From an uncultured Hyphomicrobiales bacterium (lineage in GTDB: Bacteria; Pseudomonadota; Alphaproteobacteria; Rhizobiales; Beijerinckiaceae), in assembly GCA_903900975.1 (NCBI GenBank), contig CAIUPE010000082.1, positions 1-50,288 of the forward strand: DNA of 50,288 bases, read 5' to 3'. Of the stretch, positions 31,313 through 40,105 are shown one piece after another. Both the position numbers and the translations under genes were made by a program. Every line of letters begins with the position of its first letter. Positions within the stretch are counted from its first letter, which is position 1. The notes beneath the pieces were generated by a model. The model was not told the origin of the DNA, searched no databases, and saw only the letters and a list, made by a program, of their open reading frames with translations.

Positions 31313-32763
31313 TACGCATTTCCTTTGGCAAAACGACCTTTAAGCGCAGCAACAAGTAAGCCCATGCGGCTGCCGAAGGACCCCTTGATCATCACAGCAT
31401 CGCCGGGGCGAACCGTGTCGAGAAGTGCCGCTTCGAGGGTGGCTGAATCGGGCGCATAGGCCCCCCGGAGCGCAGGTGGAATATCGTCCCACAGCGCCTT
31501 CATAAAAGGCCCGCAGGCCAGCACCACATCCACCCCATTGGCCACCACATCAGGCGCCAACCCGGCATGCAAGGCAGCGGATTGTTCACCCAATTCGCGC
31601 ATATCGCCCAATACCGCGATCCGGCGTCCGCCCGCGCCGACAGGCGTCGCCGACAGGATCGACAAAGCGGCCCTGACGGCTGCCGGATTGGCGTTGTAGC
31701 TCTCATCCAACAGCGTTATTGCGTGACCGGCTTCGCCTAGCTCCAAGCGTGCACCCCGACCTTCCGGGGGCCGGACATGCGCGAGGCCTGCCGCGACCCG
31801 ATCAACATCGGCGCCGAGCGCTCCAGCAACACCCAAAATGCCAAGGCTATTGAGCGCGATATGCCTACCCGGACTTTGGATGCGGTAGGATAGACGACGG
31901 CCAAAATAATCGACGACGACATCCGAGCCATCGGGCAATAGCTTTAAGTCCAAAAGCCGGATCTCGGCTTTTTCATGCGCCCCGAAGCCAATAATTTGGC
32001 CCGCTGGCGAGGCTTTTCCCGCTGGCGAGGCTTTTCCCGCTGGCGAGGCTTGGGCCGAGGCTTCAAGACGCTCGAAATATGGGTTGTCGCGGTTCAGCAC
32101 TGCGACGCCTTGCGGAAGGAGTCCGGCAAAGATTTCAGCCTTCGCATCGGCAATCGCAGCGATGGAGGAGAAAAACTCGAGATGAACCGCTTCCACCGTC
32201 GTGATCAAGGCGACATGGGGTTTGACCATTCGCGTTAATGGCTCAATTTCACCCGCGTGATTCATGCCGATTTCAAACACGCCATAACGCGCGCTTTCCG
32301 GCATCCGGGCGAGCGTCAATGGCACGCCAAAATGGTTATTGTAGGATGCGACCGAGGCATGGGTGACGGCCTGTTCCGACAGCACGGTACGCAACGCCTC
32401 TTTGGTGCTGGTCTTGCCAACCGAACCCGTCACGGCCACGATTTTGGCCGAAGAGCGCGCGCGCGCGGCCATCCCGATGTGGCGCAATCCGTCCAAAACA
32501 TCGGGAACCGCGAGCACGGGGCCTGCATCCGAAAATTCAGCCGCGCGACGATGGGATATAAGGGCCGCGCCTGCGCCTTTTTCAAAAGCCATGCGAACAA
32601 AATCATGCCCGTCGCGGCTCTCGCCTTCAAGGGCCACAAAAAGATCCCCTTTTTCTAGCGTACGGGTATCGATCGATACGCCCGAAAGTGGCTCGATCTT
32701 CCCATGAAGCTGGCCGTTGGTAGCGACAAGCAAAGCCTCCTCAGTCCACAGCAGGGGGCTCAT
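31312..32763 (-). CDS. murF: UDP-N-acetylmuramoyl-tripeptide--D-alanyl-D-alanine ligase
   Basis: A 483-residue Mur ligase adding D-Ala-D-Ala. The P-loop GSVGKTST is at 113-120, [11 protein letters not shown] and [11 protein letters not shown] (about 140-173) bind substrate, and [15 protein letters not shown] opens the C-terminal domain. Residues about 239-255 are a tandem repeat, ASPAGK repeated three times, encoded by three near-identical 18-base units; it lies on a surface-loop position of the central domain and is unusual. The gene overlaps murE by four bases and mraY by one. Confidence 0.97.
   Translation of the reverse strand: MSPLLWTEEALLVATNGQLHGKIEPLSGVSIDTRTLEKGDLFVALEGESRDGHDFVRMAFEKGAGAALISHRRAAEFSDAGPVLAVPDVLDGLRHIGMAARARSSAKIVAVTGSVGKTSTKEALRTVLSEQAVTHASVASYNNHFGVPLTLARMPESARYGVFEIGMNHAGEIEPLTRMVKPHVALITTVEAVHLEFFSSIAAIADAKAEIFAGLLPQGVAVLNRDNPYFERLEASAQASPAGKASPAGKASPAGQIIGFGAHEKAEIRLLDLKLLPDGSDVVVDYFGRRLSYRIQSPGRHIALNSLGILGVAGALGADVDRVAAGLAHVRPPEGRGARLELGEAGHAITLLDESYNANPAAVRAALSILSATPVGAGGRRIAVLGDMRELGEQSAALHAGLAPDVVANGVDVVLACGPFMKALWDDIPPALRGAYAPDSATLEAALLDTVRPGDAVMIKGSFGSRMGLLVAALKGRFAKGNA
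32000..32052 (-). repeat. Tandem 18-bp repeat, three units, inside murF
   Basis: Plus-strand unit CCCGCTGGCGAGGCTTTT occurs at 32000-32017 and 32018-32035, and again with a changed end at 32036-32052. Because 18 is a multiple of three, gain or loss of a unit keeps murF in frame, adding or removing six residues (PAGKAS) each time. Confidence 0.9.
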
Positions 32764-34199
32764 GGCGCAAGCTCCGCTAAAATCGTGTCGACGGCCTCAT
32801 GATCGGAAAATGCCGCGGTATGATTGGCAAAAATCTGGCCCGTTTCATGGCCTTTGCCCGCGATCAACAGCACATCTCCTTCGCCCATGATCTGAATACC
32901 CGCTTTGATCGCTTCGAATCGATCGCCAATGTCACGCGCACCGGGACAGGCGGCAAGGATGGCTTGCCGGATCGATGCAGGCGCTTCCGAGCGGGGATTA
33001 TCATCGGTAATAATGACGATATCAGCGTTATCATGCGCAATCGTCCCCATCACCGGCCGCTTAGCGCGATCCCGATCACCACCACACCCGAAAATACAGA
33101 TCAAGCGGCCCGACGCAAACGGGCGCAAAGCGGCCAGCGCCTGTTCGAGTGCTTCAGGCTTATGGGCGTAATCAACCAGAATCAACCCGCCTTTATGGGT
33201 ACCGACCCGCTCCAGCCGGCCCTTCACGCCGCGCAGCTTTTCAAGCGCATTGAATACCGATTTGGGTGCCTCGCCAACGGCTAAGGCAAGGCCGCTTGCG
33301 ATGAGCGCGTTCGAGGCTTGGAATTCGCCGACGAGCGGAAGCGTGACCGAGTAGACCTGCCCCTGCCATTCGACGGTGAGCTGCTGATCAAAGCCTTTGC
33401 GTTTCGATTTCAAGAGGCGGAGATCAGTTCCCTCTCGCCCGACCGATAGCGTTGGGATGCCACGCTGATTTGCCTTTGCCAACACCTCGATGCTTTCGGG
33501 CGCATCCGCATTAGCGACGGCTACCCCGCACACCGGCAAGAGCGTATCAAAGAGGCGCATTTTGGCGGCCAAATAGGCTTGCTTCGTCTGATGATAATCG
33601 AGGTGATCGTGACCGAGATTGGTAAAGGCCGCCGCTTTCAGCTTCACGCCATCCAAGCGACGTTGGTCGATGCCATGCGAGGATGCTTCCATAGCGAGAT
33701 GGGTGATCCCTTCGCTCGCAAGCGTCGCTAGCGTTTGATGCAAAGTCACCGGATCAGGCGTCGTTAGCGCGCCATACGAAATTCCATCCGCACGCACGAC
33801 TCCAATAGTGCCAAGGCTTGCGGCTTGCTCGCCGCAGGCTTCGAAAATTTGCCGCGTAAAATCAGCCACCGACGTTTTGCCCGCTGTACCCGTGACAGCA
33901 ACTATTGTTTCGGGTTGCTGCGGATAAAATTTAGCTGCCGCCAGCGCGAGCGCTTGGCGAACATCGTCGGTTGCAATCGCTGCCGCACCCGAAACAAAAA
34001 TGTCATCGCCTTCATGCACAACAGCTATGGCACCCGCTTTGATGGCATCCGCAATAAATACGGAGCCATCATGCTTCACACCGCTCACGGCAAAAAAGAC
34101 AAAGCCTTTCCGGACGAGGCGGCTGTCCGCCGTAAGGCCTGCTACGTCTTGCGCGCCTATCTCAGCTGGCACCGAAGGGAACAGGTCACGAAGCTTCAT
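32760..34199 (-). CDS. murE: UDP-N-acetylmuramoyl-L-alanyl-D-glutamate--2,6-diaminopimelate ligase
   Basis: A 479-residue Mur ligase. The P-loop GTAGKTS is at 104-110, EASSHGIDQRR (171-181) binds UDP-MurNAc, and YAHKPEAL (344-351) starts the C-terminal domain. DNPR at 400-403 is the motif that selects meso-diaminopimelate over lysine, so this organism should have DAP-type peptidoglycan. ATG 34199 was chosen over ATG 34211: it forms a four-base ATGA overlap with the ftsI stop like the neighbouring junctions, and GGGGA stands just before it. Confidence 0.97.
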   Translation of the reverse strand: MKLRDLFPSVPAEIGAQDVAGLTADSRLVRKGFVFFAVSGVKHDGSVFIADAIKAGAIAVVHEGDDIFVSGAAAIATDDVRQALALAAAKFYPQQPETIVAVTGTAGKTSVADFTRQIFEACGEQAASLGTIGVVRADGISYGALTTPDPVTLHQTLATLASEGITHLAMEASSHGIDQRRLDGVKLKAAAFTNLGHDHLDYHQTKQAYLAAKMRLFDTLLPVCGVAVANADAPESIEVLAKANQRGIPTLSVGREGTDLRLLKSKRKGFDQQLTVEWQGQVYSVTLPLVGEFQASNALIASGLALAVGEAPKSVFNALEKLRGVKGRLERVGTHKGGLILVDYAHKPEALEQALAALRPFASGRLICIFGCGGDRDRAKRPVMGTIAHDNADIVIITDDNPRSEAPASIRQAILAACPGARDIGDRFEAIKAGIQIMGEGDVLLIAGKGHETGQIFANHTAAFSDHEAVDTILAELAP

Positions 34200-35986
34200 T
34201 TGGTCCCCCATGCGCCAAGTTTAACCATGGTAGGGAACGGGGCGACTGGAGGCTCAAACCGCTTCGGCAAATCAAGGAATGGGGCCGAGCGTTCGATTAC
34301 GGCGCCGGTCACAGGGCCGGCATTCCATCCAGCCGTTTGAAAACCATAGGTGCCCGCAATCGCTTGCGGCTCGTCCATAATGGTCATGAAGAGGTATTTC
34401 GGCTTATCGGCAGGGGCGACGGCCATAAAAGTCGTAAACACTTTCGACGTATCATAATGACCGTGGAAATTCTTGTTGGCAGTGCCCGTTTTGCCGCCAA
34501 CAAAATATCCTTCAACTTCGGCATGGCCCGCCGAACCCTGCTTATTGGCGACATTGAGCCGCATCAAATAGCGCATGGCCTCGCTGGTTTCGGGCTTGAT
34601 GACCTTAACGGATATGGCATCGGCTTCTTCCTGGCTGCGTGGCAAGAAGGTGGGTGGCATCATATTGCCCCCATTCACCAAAGCACACACCGCCATGACG
34701 GCCTGAATGGGCGCAACCGCCAATCCATGGCCATAGGCCACGGTAACGGTGGTTAACTCGCTCCAGTATTTTGGTACTTGCGGCTCAGCGCTTTCGGGAA
34801 TTTCAGTACGCAGCCGATCCAACTGCCCCATCTTTTTCAGGAAGGCTTTGTGCCCTTCAACGCCCACCGCCAGCGCCATTTTAGCGGTGCCGATATTGGA
34901 GGAATGTATAAAAACTTCCGGCACTGTAAGAATACGGTGGGTCGGATGGAAATCTCCGATCGTATATTTGCCGTAGCGCAGATCACTGCGGGCATCGAGC
35001 TGGGAATTGATCGTTTCTTTGCCACTATCCAGTGCCATTGCAAGCGTCAGTGCTTTGAAGGTGGAGCCCATCTCATACGTGCCCACGACCACCCGATTGA
35101 TCTTGTCGGGATCAAGCGCGTCTGCCGGATTGTTAGGATCAAAATCAGGCAAAGAAGCGAGCGCAATGACTTCCCCCGTTGTGACGTCGATCACCATGCC
35201 GCCAACCGCTTTGGCTTTAAATTTCTCCATGCCTTTGGCCAGCTCATCGCGCAACGCGTGTTGGACGCGCAAATCGAGGGTAAGTTTGACGGGTGTCAGA
35301 TCGGTGGGTTGGGCGGCCAACCCTACGCCGGCGAGGTCGGAAAGACCTTGTCCGTCAATGTATTTCTCGATGCCCGCAATGCCGTTATTATCGACACCGG
35401 CAAAGCCGAGAACATGGGCGGCGGCAGTGCCGTTTGGATAGATCCGCTTGCTTTCGGGCGCAAAACCGATACCCGGCAAGCCAAGGCGGAAAATTTCTTC
35501 TTTCTCTTTCGGCGACACCCGCCGTTTGATCCAAACAAACCCTTTTTTCTTGGTAAAGCGTTCGCGCAATTCGCGGGCATCAACATCCGGCAAAACGGCA
35601 GTGATCAGCTTAACCGCTTCATCCTTATCGATCAGACGACGCGGCTCGGCAAAGATCGAAACCGTTTTAAGGTCGGTCGCCAACACGACCCCGTTTCGAT
35701 CCACAATATCGGGACGCGCTTTGGCAATCTGGTCAGGTTGAAAGATTTTACCCGCCGACTCATCAGGCTGATTAGCAAGCATAGCCAGCCGCCATGAAAT
35801 GCCGCCGAATACGACCAAGAACACGAGCATAACGAGGTAGAGCCGATTGCCGCTTTTATCGAGACGCATGCTGAAGAGCGCCGAAAAGAGGCGTGCGAAC
35901 AATGATTTAGGCTTTTTTGCCCGCACCCGCGCCCCATCCGCTCGGATGCCGCGCAAGGGATCATGAGGATGAACGGGCTGATCCAT
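34196..35986 (-). CDS. ftsI: Septal peptidoglycan transpeptidase FtsI (PBP3)
   Basis: A 596-residue class B penicillin-binding protein that crosslinks septal peptidoglycan. One transmembrane helix (about 49-68) follows a basic cytoplasmic tail. The PBP dimer domain spans about 90-240. The transpeptidase domain has all three active-site motifs: SxxK at Ser308-Lys311 (STFK), SxN at 362-364 (SSN) and KTG at 499-501. It is a beta-lactam target. ftsL ends six bases upstream. Confidence 0.97.
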   Translation of the reverse strand: MDQPVHPHDPLRGIRADGARVRAKKPKSLFARLFSALFSMRLDKSGNRLYLVMLVFLVVFGGISWRLAMLANQPDESAGKIFQPDQIAKARPDIVDRNGVVLATDLKTVSIFAEPRRLIDKDEAVKLITAVLPDVDARELRERFTKKKGFVWIKRRVSPKEKEEIFRLGLPGIGFAPESKRIYPNGTAAAHVLGFAGVDNNGIAGIEKYIDGQGLSDLAGVGLAAQPTDLTPVKLTLDLRVQHALRDELAKGMEKFKAKAVGGMVIDVTTGEVIALASLPDFDPNNPADALDPDKINRVVVGTYEMGSTFKALTLAMALDSGKETINSQLDARSDLRYGKYTIGDFHPTHRILTVPEVFIHSSNIGTAKMALAVGVEGHKAFLKKMGQLDRLRTEIPESAEPQVPKYWSELTTVTVAYGHGLAVAPIQAVMAVCALVNGGNMMPPTFLPRSQEEADAISVKVIKPETSEAMRYLMRLNVANKQGSAGHAEVEGYFVGGKTGTANKNFHGHYDTSKVFTTFMAVAPADKPKYLFMTIMDEPQAIAGTYGFQTAGWNAGPVTGAVIERSAPFLDLPKRFEPPVAPFPTMVKLGAWGTK

Positions 35987-35992
35987 CGTGGG

Positions 35993-36367
35993 TTAAGGCT
36001 TCCGCGCCGCGGGCTTTGTCGCACCCGTCGCAAGAGAGGGATCAACGAGCCCCAAGGTCGAAAGCTTGTCGCCGATCATATCCACATTCGATGTGCGATC
36101 CGGCACGTCTTGCCAACGCACAATCTGTTGCGTCGTTAGCGGCACCAGGTCGGGATTATTATCGGCCATTTTCTGAAGGCGGTCCGGACGATTTAATCCC
36201 TGCCATTCGGCCTTGAGCAAAGCGATGCGATCCTGCTCGACGGCAATCAATTTATTATATCGCGCAACTTCAGCAGTTAACGCCATCGTGTCGTATTTTA
36301 CTTTATAAACGTAGACGGCCGAACCGATCAGGAACAAGATGGCGAAAGCATGAAAAATGCGTGGCAT
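35993..36367 (-). CDS. ftsL: Cell division protein FtsL
   Basis: A 124-residue bitopic protein with one transmembrane helix (about 5-21), followed by a periplasmic coiled coil (ALTAEVARYNKLIAVEQDRIALLKAEW, about 29-55) and a proline- and alanine-rich tail. Identification rests on this layout and on the position between rsmH and ftsI, as FtsL sequences are poorly conserved. The segment WQGLNRPDRLQKMA is typical of the alphaproteobacterial family. It starts one base after the rsmH stop. Confidence 0.92.
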   Translation of the reverse strand: MPRIFHAFAILFLIGSAVYVYKVKYDTMALTAEVARYNKLIAVEQDRIALLKAEWQGLNRPDRLQKMADNNPDLVPLTTQQIVRWQDVPDRTSNVDMIGDKLSTLGLVDPSLATGATKPAARKP

Positions 36368-36368
36368 T

Positions 36369-37373
36369 TCAACCTCTTCTCTTCACTGAAGCGCTGTCAG
36401 GTATCGCATGTGTCCGCTCGGCGACACGCAATTTGGCCGAACGCGAGCGCGGGTTGGCCCTCGTCTCCAAAAGCCCTGCAACAATGGCTTTGCGCGCCAA
36501 ATTATTAAAGGTCTTTGCCTTTGGCTGAGCAGTCGGCATATGCCGCGATGGCCCGGGCGTTTCACCCGAGCGATCGGCTATGAACTGCTTGACGATCCGG
36601 TCTTCAAGCGAATGAAAAGTTACAACGACGAGGCGGCCGCCGGGCGCTAAAATACGCTCCGCTGCTTCGAGGCCACGCTCCAACTCGCCAAGCTCATCAT
36701 TCACCGCAATGCGCAGCGCTTGAAAGGTACGGGTGGCAGGATGAATGGCATCAGGCGGCATATGCACAACAGATGCGATGAGATCGGCCAATTGTTTGGT
36801 TGTGGTGATCGCCCTCTGCCGACGCGCAGCTACAATTGCCCGAGCCACGGCGCGTGACTTTCGTTCCTCGCCATAGCGATAGATGAGATCAGCCAATGCC
36901 CCCTCGTCCATCGTATTGACAAGATCGGCAGCGCTTGGTCCCGCTTGCGCCATCCGCATATCCAATGGCCCGTCGGCACGAAACGAAAATCCACGCTCCG
37001 GATCATCAATCTGCATCGAAGAAACGCCGATATCGAGAACGACCGCATCGGCCGGAACATAACCGTGTTCGCCAGCCCATTCACCCAATTGGCCGAACGG
37101 GCCATGAACCAGCGTCAAGCGTCCAGCAAACTTCGCCACCATCGACGAGCCCGCTGCAATCGCGTCCGGATCACGGTCAATTGCCATCACGCGACTTCCC
37201 GCGCCTCGCTCCAAAATAGCGCGTGTATATCCTCCGGCACCAAAGGTACCGTCGATCACCGCTTTAGGACCCGAAAGGTCCAGCGCGACGATAACCTCTT
37301 CCAACAACACGGGGATATGACGCTGTGAGTCATCGTCGACGCGCGCGTGGTTCAGGGCGGAATGAGCAGTCAT
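36369..37373 (-). CDS. rsmH: 16S rRNA (cytosine(1402)-N(4))-methyltransferase
   Basis: A 334-residue methyltransferase (former MraW) modifying C1402 in the ribosomal P site. SAM motif I is [10 protein letters not shown] (41-50), [10 protein letters not shown] precedes it, and DLGVSSMQ-type sequence appears as [18 protein letters not shown]. The C-terminal half has the [16 protein letters not shown] and [13 protein letters not shown] family motifs. ATG 37373 gives the usual N-terminus; a TTG start at 37418 with AAGGA upstream is an alternative that adds 15 residues. It is the first gene of the cluster here because mraZ is missing. Confidence 0.95.
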   Translation of the reverse strand: MTAHSALNHARVDDDSQRHIPVLLEEVIVALDLSGPKAVIDGTFGAGGYTRAILERGAGSRVMAIDRDPDAIAAGSSMVAKFAGRLTLVHGPFGQLGEWAGEHGYVPADAVVLDIGVSSMQIDDPERGFSFRADGPLDMRMAQAGPSAADLVNTMDEGALADLIYRYGEERKSRAVARAIVAARRQRAITTTKQLADLIASVVHMPPDAIHPATRTFQALRIAVNDELGELERGLEAAERILAPGGRLVVVTFHSLEDRIVKQFIADRSGETPGPSRHMPTAQPKAKTFNNLARKAIVAGLLETRANPRSRSAKLRVAERTHAIPDSASVKRRG

Positions 37374-37532
37374 GGATGGCACTGATCGCAGCACGTGAAA
37401 ATTTACAAAACTTTGCAAGCTATCCTTGCCGTAAGCATGGTTAAGAATTGGTTGAAATTAAGACAAAATTTGCACAATCGTTATGGGCGTCCAGACTAAT
37501 CGGTACGCAAAGCACAACAATGAAAGGGAAAA

Positions 37533-37922
37533 ATGCCAGTCGGTCTATAAGCCGGGTTCTGTATGGCGGAAGGGGTTACCCTCCGCGTGACGACCATTCC
37601 TCTAGGACGACTGTTGCCAGCCATCTCAAGCAACCAACCCGAACGGCGAGGCTGAAGAAGCCCTGGACGCTTGCGCGCCCGTGCCATTCCTATTCGGTCT
37701 TGCTCCCGGTGGGGTTTTCCCTGCCGCAACCGTTACCGGCTACGCGGTGCGCTCTTACCGCACCTTTTCACCCTTACCCCGTCTAAAAAGGCGAGGCGGT
37801 ATAGCTTTCTGTGGCACTTTCCCTGGGGTCGCCCCCGCCGGATGTTATCCGGCACCGTTTCTCCATGGAGCCCGGACTTTCCTCCCGTCTTGCGACCGGC
37901 GGCCGTCCAACCGACTGACCCG
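37533..37922 (-). ncRNA. rnpB: RNase P RNA (type A)
   Basis: About 390 bases with the conserved core of bacterial RNase P RNA, the ribozyme that trims tRNA 5' ends. Read on the minus strand, the 5' part has GAGGAAAGTCCGGGCTCC and the 3' part has ACAGAACCCGGCTTATAG. Ends were set by the P1 helix: GTCAGTCGGT near 37919-37910 pairs with ACCGACTGGC ending at 37535. A T-run (ATTTTTCCC) follows. Exact ends are approximate by a few bases. Confidence 0.93.
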
Positions 37923-37926
37923 TCAG

Positions 37927-37955
37927 GCGATAGGCTCATTTTCAATGATGTTCAA
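37927..37955 (-). promoter_or_regulatory. Promoter of rnpB
   Basis: On the minus strand TTGAAC (37955-37950) and TATCGC (37932-37927) are 17 bases apart, a near-consensus -35 box and a fair -10 box. The predicted transcription start falls near 37920, exactly where the P1 helix of rnpB begins. The -35 box lies just after the stop of the transglycosylase gene. Inferred from sequence only. Confidence 0.65.
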
Positions 37956-37959
37956 GGCC

Positions 37960-38418
37960 TTATGACGAGGCCAGCAGAGCCTTCATCTTTTTGCAATAGG
38001 CCCGGTTAGCCGCATTCGGGCGGGTGGCCTCCAAGCCACTCTGGTAGCGGGTTACCGTGGCACACAGATCTCCCTCGGCCAATCGGTACGCCATGGCCAG
38101 ATAGCTGACCCCCAATCTGATATTCGTTTCGGGATTGAACAAATCCTTCACAGGACCGCGAAATCCCAGCAAGGTTGCCGTACCCGGTGTAATCTGCATC
38201 AGCCCGATCGACGAACGGTTGAGCGCAGTACTCCGCCATCCGCTTTCGACCGTAATCACGGCTTCGATGAGATTGGAGGGAACCCCGGTTGCTTCCGATT
38301 GCTGAGCAATCAACCCCGCAAAATCGGTTGGATGTGTCGCAGCGTGTGCCGGTTTTTGAAAAAGGGCGATCGTCGTCACTAAAGACAAAGACAGATAAAG
38401 CGACATCGAAAGGCGCAT
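37960..38418 (-). CDS. Small secreted lytic transglycosylase (SLT domain)
   Basis: A 152-residue protein with an N-terminal signal peptide (hydrophobic 5-20, probable cleavage after AHA, residue 26) and one SLT domain. These enzymes cleave glycan strands in the periplasm, leaving 1,6-anhydroMurNAc. The catalytic glutamate is Glu58 in VESGW, followed by SSIGLMQITPGTA and NIRLGVSYLA. There is no binding module. GGAG eight bases before ATG 38418 fixes the start; an in-frame upstream codon at 38442 is less likely. Its closeness to the division cluster fits a role in wall remodelling, but that is inference. Confidence 0.88.
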   Translation of the reverse strand: MRLSMSLYLSLSLVTTIALFQKPAHAATHPTDFAGLIAQQSEATGVPSNLIEAVITVESGWRSTALNRSSIGLMQITPGTATLLGFRGPVKDLFNPETNIRLGVSYLAMAYRLAEGDLCATVTRYQSGLEATRPNAANRAYCKKMKALLASS

Positions 38419-38802
38419 GGTGTTGCTCCATGTGTCCCGCAAAGCGGAAAGAAATGGTTGCGCACGCCTGAATAGACGCCGCGACGATTGAAACGTTTAA
38501 GGTGAATAATACCGGTGTGCCGTCTGGCCGGTCGTGAACATGACAACGCTCATCAAGGCATTATCGGCGAAAATCGTCTCCCGGAGCCCTCGCATCCGAA
38601 GATCGATATGACGAAAAGGAAGTTGTCATAATCCTCTTAAACCAGTGAATAATGGCACAATTGAGACCATAACAAATTATAATGATCTTCAATCTGCGTC
38701 TTCACTTACTGATCAATGACGATCATCAAAGCAAGTATATTGTGGAAAAGAGATATCAATAGATAAAAAAATGCCTACCAATTTATCATTGTTTCAGGTT
38801 TT
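38419..38802. other. AT-rich intergenic stretch, no gene seen
   Basis: About 384 bases between the small Cys/His protein gene and the transglycosylase gene. The half nearer 38802 is distinctly AT-rich compared with the neighbours and includes a TATAAT on the minus strand near 38675 without a good -35 box. I see no reading frame, hairpin terminator or tRNA. It probably contains the transglycosylase promoter. Confidence 0.5.
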
Positions 38803-39072
38803 CTATACCGCGCGCAAGGATGGGTTTTGTTCATACAAATGCCGCAACGCCATCAAAAGTTCGGCGGCGTGAGCCGTCTGGTTGTCGACCAAGGCACGAT
38901 TAATATCGTCGACAATCATATCCCGGATCTGCTCCAGCCCATGGTTGTGATGAAGTAAATAGGCCGCCAGGGCCGCCGCCGCTACATCGGGCAAGTGCTC
39001 GTGTTCACCAATCGCTTCGATTTGTTCCAGATCGAGCCCGCACAGACCGCAGATATCAACCACTGAAATCAC
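38803..39072 (-). CDS. Small conserved-looking protein with Cys/His motifs, function unknown
   Basis: An 89-residue protein I cannot assign to a function. It starts MISVVDICGLCGLD, with CxxC at Cys8 and Cys11, and continues with GEHEH (His24, His26) and LLHHNHG (His41, His42, His44), then two amphipathic helices. The Cys/His spacing could bind a metal, but that is a guess from composition. No signal peptide or membrane segment. GTG 39072 is preferred; GTG 39084 would add GGC-type residues. It lies about 105 bases downstream of metF on the same strand and might share its transcript. Confidence 0.6.
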   Translation of the reverse strand: MISVVDICGLCGLDLEQIEAIGEHEHLPDVAAAALAAYLLHHNHGLEQIRDMIVDDINRALVDNQTAHAAELLMALRHLYEQNPSLRAV

Positions 39073-39177
39073 GCAACCCCCCACCCATTAGACCACTCAC
39101 ATTCGTTCAAAATGGGGCAATCCCGAAGCCAAAGTCAATTGGACGGTTTACGGAGATCACGCTTGAGGCAATGGTCT

Positions 39178-40089
39178 TCAAGCTGCCGCAACGTCGCTTC
39201 GAGAACGAACGCCAAGCAGATGGCAAATAGCATAGGGCAATTCGGCACGGTTCATCGTATAAAAATGAAAATCGGATATGCCGCCATCCAGAAGATCAAA
39301 GACCTGTTCGGCGGCAACCGAGGCGGCAATCAGGCGGCGAGTAGCAGGATCATGATCCAGCCCTTCAAAACGGTTTGCCAACCAAACCGGAATCGAGGCT
39401 CCCGCTTTCGCTGCGAAATTAGCGGTTTGATGGAAATTCTGCACCGGCAAAATACCCGGCAAAATCGGAATGGTGACGCCGCCCGCACGCGCCCGATCAA
39501 GATATCGAAAATATAAGTCATTTTCGAAGAAAAATTGGGTAATCGCGCGGGTTGCACCTGCGTCAATCTTGGCCTTCAACACATCAATATCGGCATCGAG
39601 ACTCGCACTTTCCGGATGTTTTTCGGGATAGGCGGAAACCGAAATGTCGAATTCACCTATTGCGCGGATACCCCGGATCAGATCGGATGTCGTTGCATAG
39701 CCTTGCGGATGCGGTCGATAGGGCGAGCCAATGCCTGATTGCGGATCGCCCCGCAAGGCAACAATATGGCGAACACCTACGCCGTAATAAGCGCGCACCA
39801 CGGCATTGACCTCGTCCTGCGTGGCACCTACGCACGTCAAATGACCCGCAGCCGGCAATTGTGTGTCCCGAACCAAGCGTTCGAGCGTTGCAAGCGTCGG
39901 CTCGCGGGTCGAGCCACCCGCGCCGTAGGTTACTGTTACAAAATCCGGATCGAGCGGAGCCAGCCGCTGGATGGTATTCCACAAGACCGGTTCAAGGTCG
40001 GTTGATTTGGGCGGGAAAAATTCAAATGATACGCGTAAGGAATTCGAAGATGCGCTTCGGCTCGGACGCCGATCGAGAAATTCGGTCAT
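39178..40089 (-). CDS. metF: Methylenetetrahydrofolate reductase
   Basis: A 303-residue FAD-containing TIM-barrel enzyme that reduces 5,10-methylene-THF to 5-methyl-THF, the methyl donor for methionine synthesis. Family motifs are SFEFFPPKS (catalytic glutamate region), FVTVTYGAGGSTR, HLTCVGAT, IVALRGDP and the ending FHFYTMNRAELP. It begins 16 bases after the ArsR-methyltransferase gene, so both are probably one operon controlled from the palindrome at 41118-41139. Confidence 0.96.
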   Translation of the reverse strand: MTEFLDRRPSRSASSNSLRVSFEFFPPKSTDLEPVLWNTIQRLAPLDPDFVTVTYGAGGSTREPTLATLERLVRDTQLPAAGHLTCVGATQDEVNAVVRAYYGVGVRHIVALRGDPQSGIGSPYRPHPQGYATTSDLIRGIRAIGEFDISVSAYPEKHPESASLDADIDVLKAKIDAGATRAITQFFFENDLYFRYLDRARAGGVTIPILPGILPVQNFHQTANFAAKAGASIPVWLANRFEGLDHDPATRRLIAASVAAEQVFDLLDGGISDFHFYTMNRAELPYAICHLLGVRSRSDVAAA

Positions 40090-40105
40090 GCGAAATTCCT
40101 TCCCT

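Noticed and set aside
32000-32052. CRISPR-like array
   Set aside because: The repeats are 18 bp, directly adjacent without spacers and inside murF; no cas genes are in the window.
34778-35797. A 339-codon open frame on the plus strand opposite ftsI
   Set aside because: It lies entirely antisense to a well-supported ftsI with all three active-site motifs and its translation has no family-like features; long opposite-strand frames are expected at this base composition.
37374-37532. CtrA or CcrM (GANTC) control sites upstream of rsmH
   Set aside because: TTAACCAT and other TTAA half-sites are present but not with the seven-base spacing of a CtrA box, and no GANTC was found.
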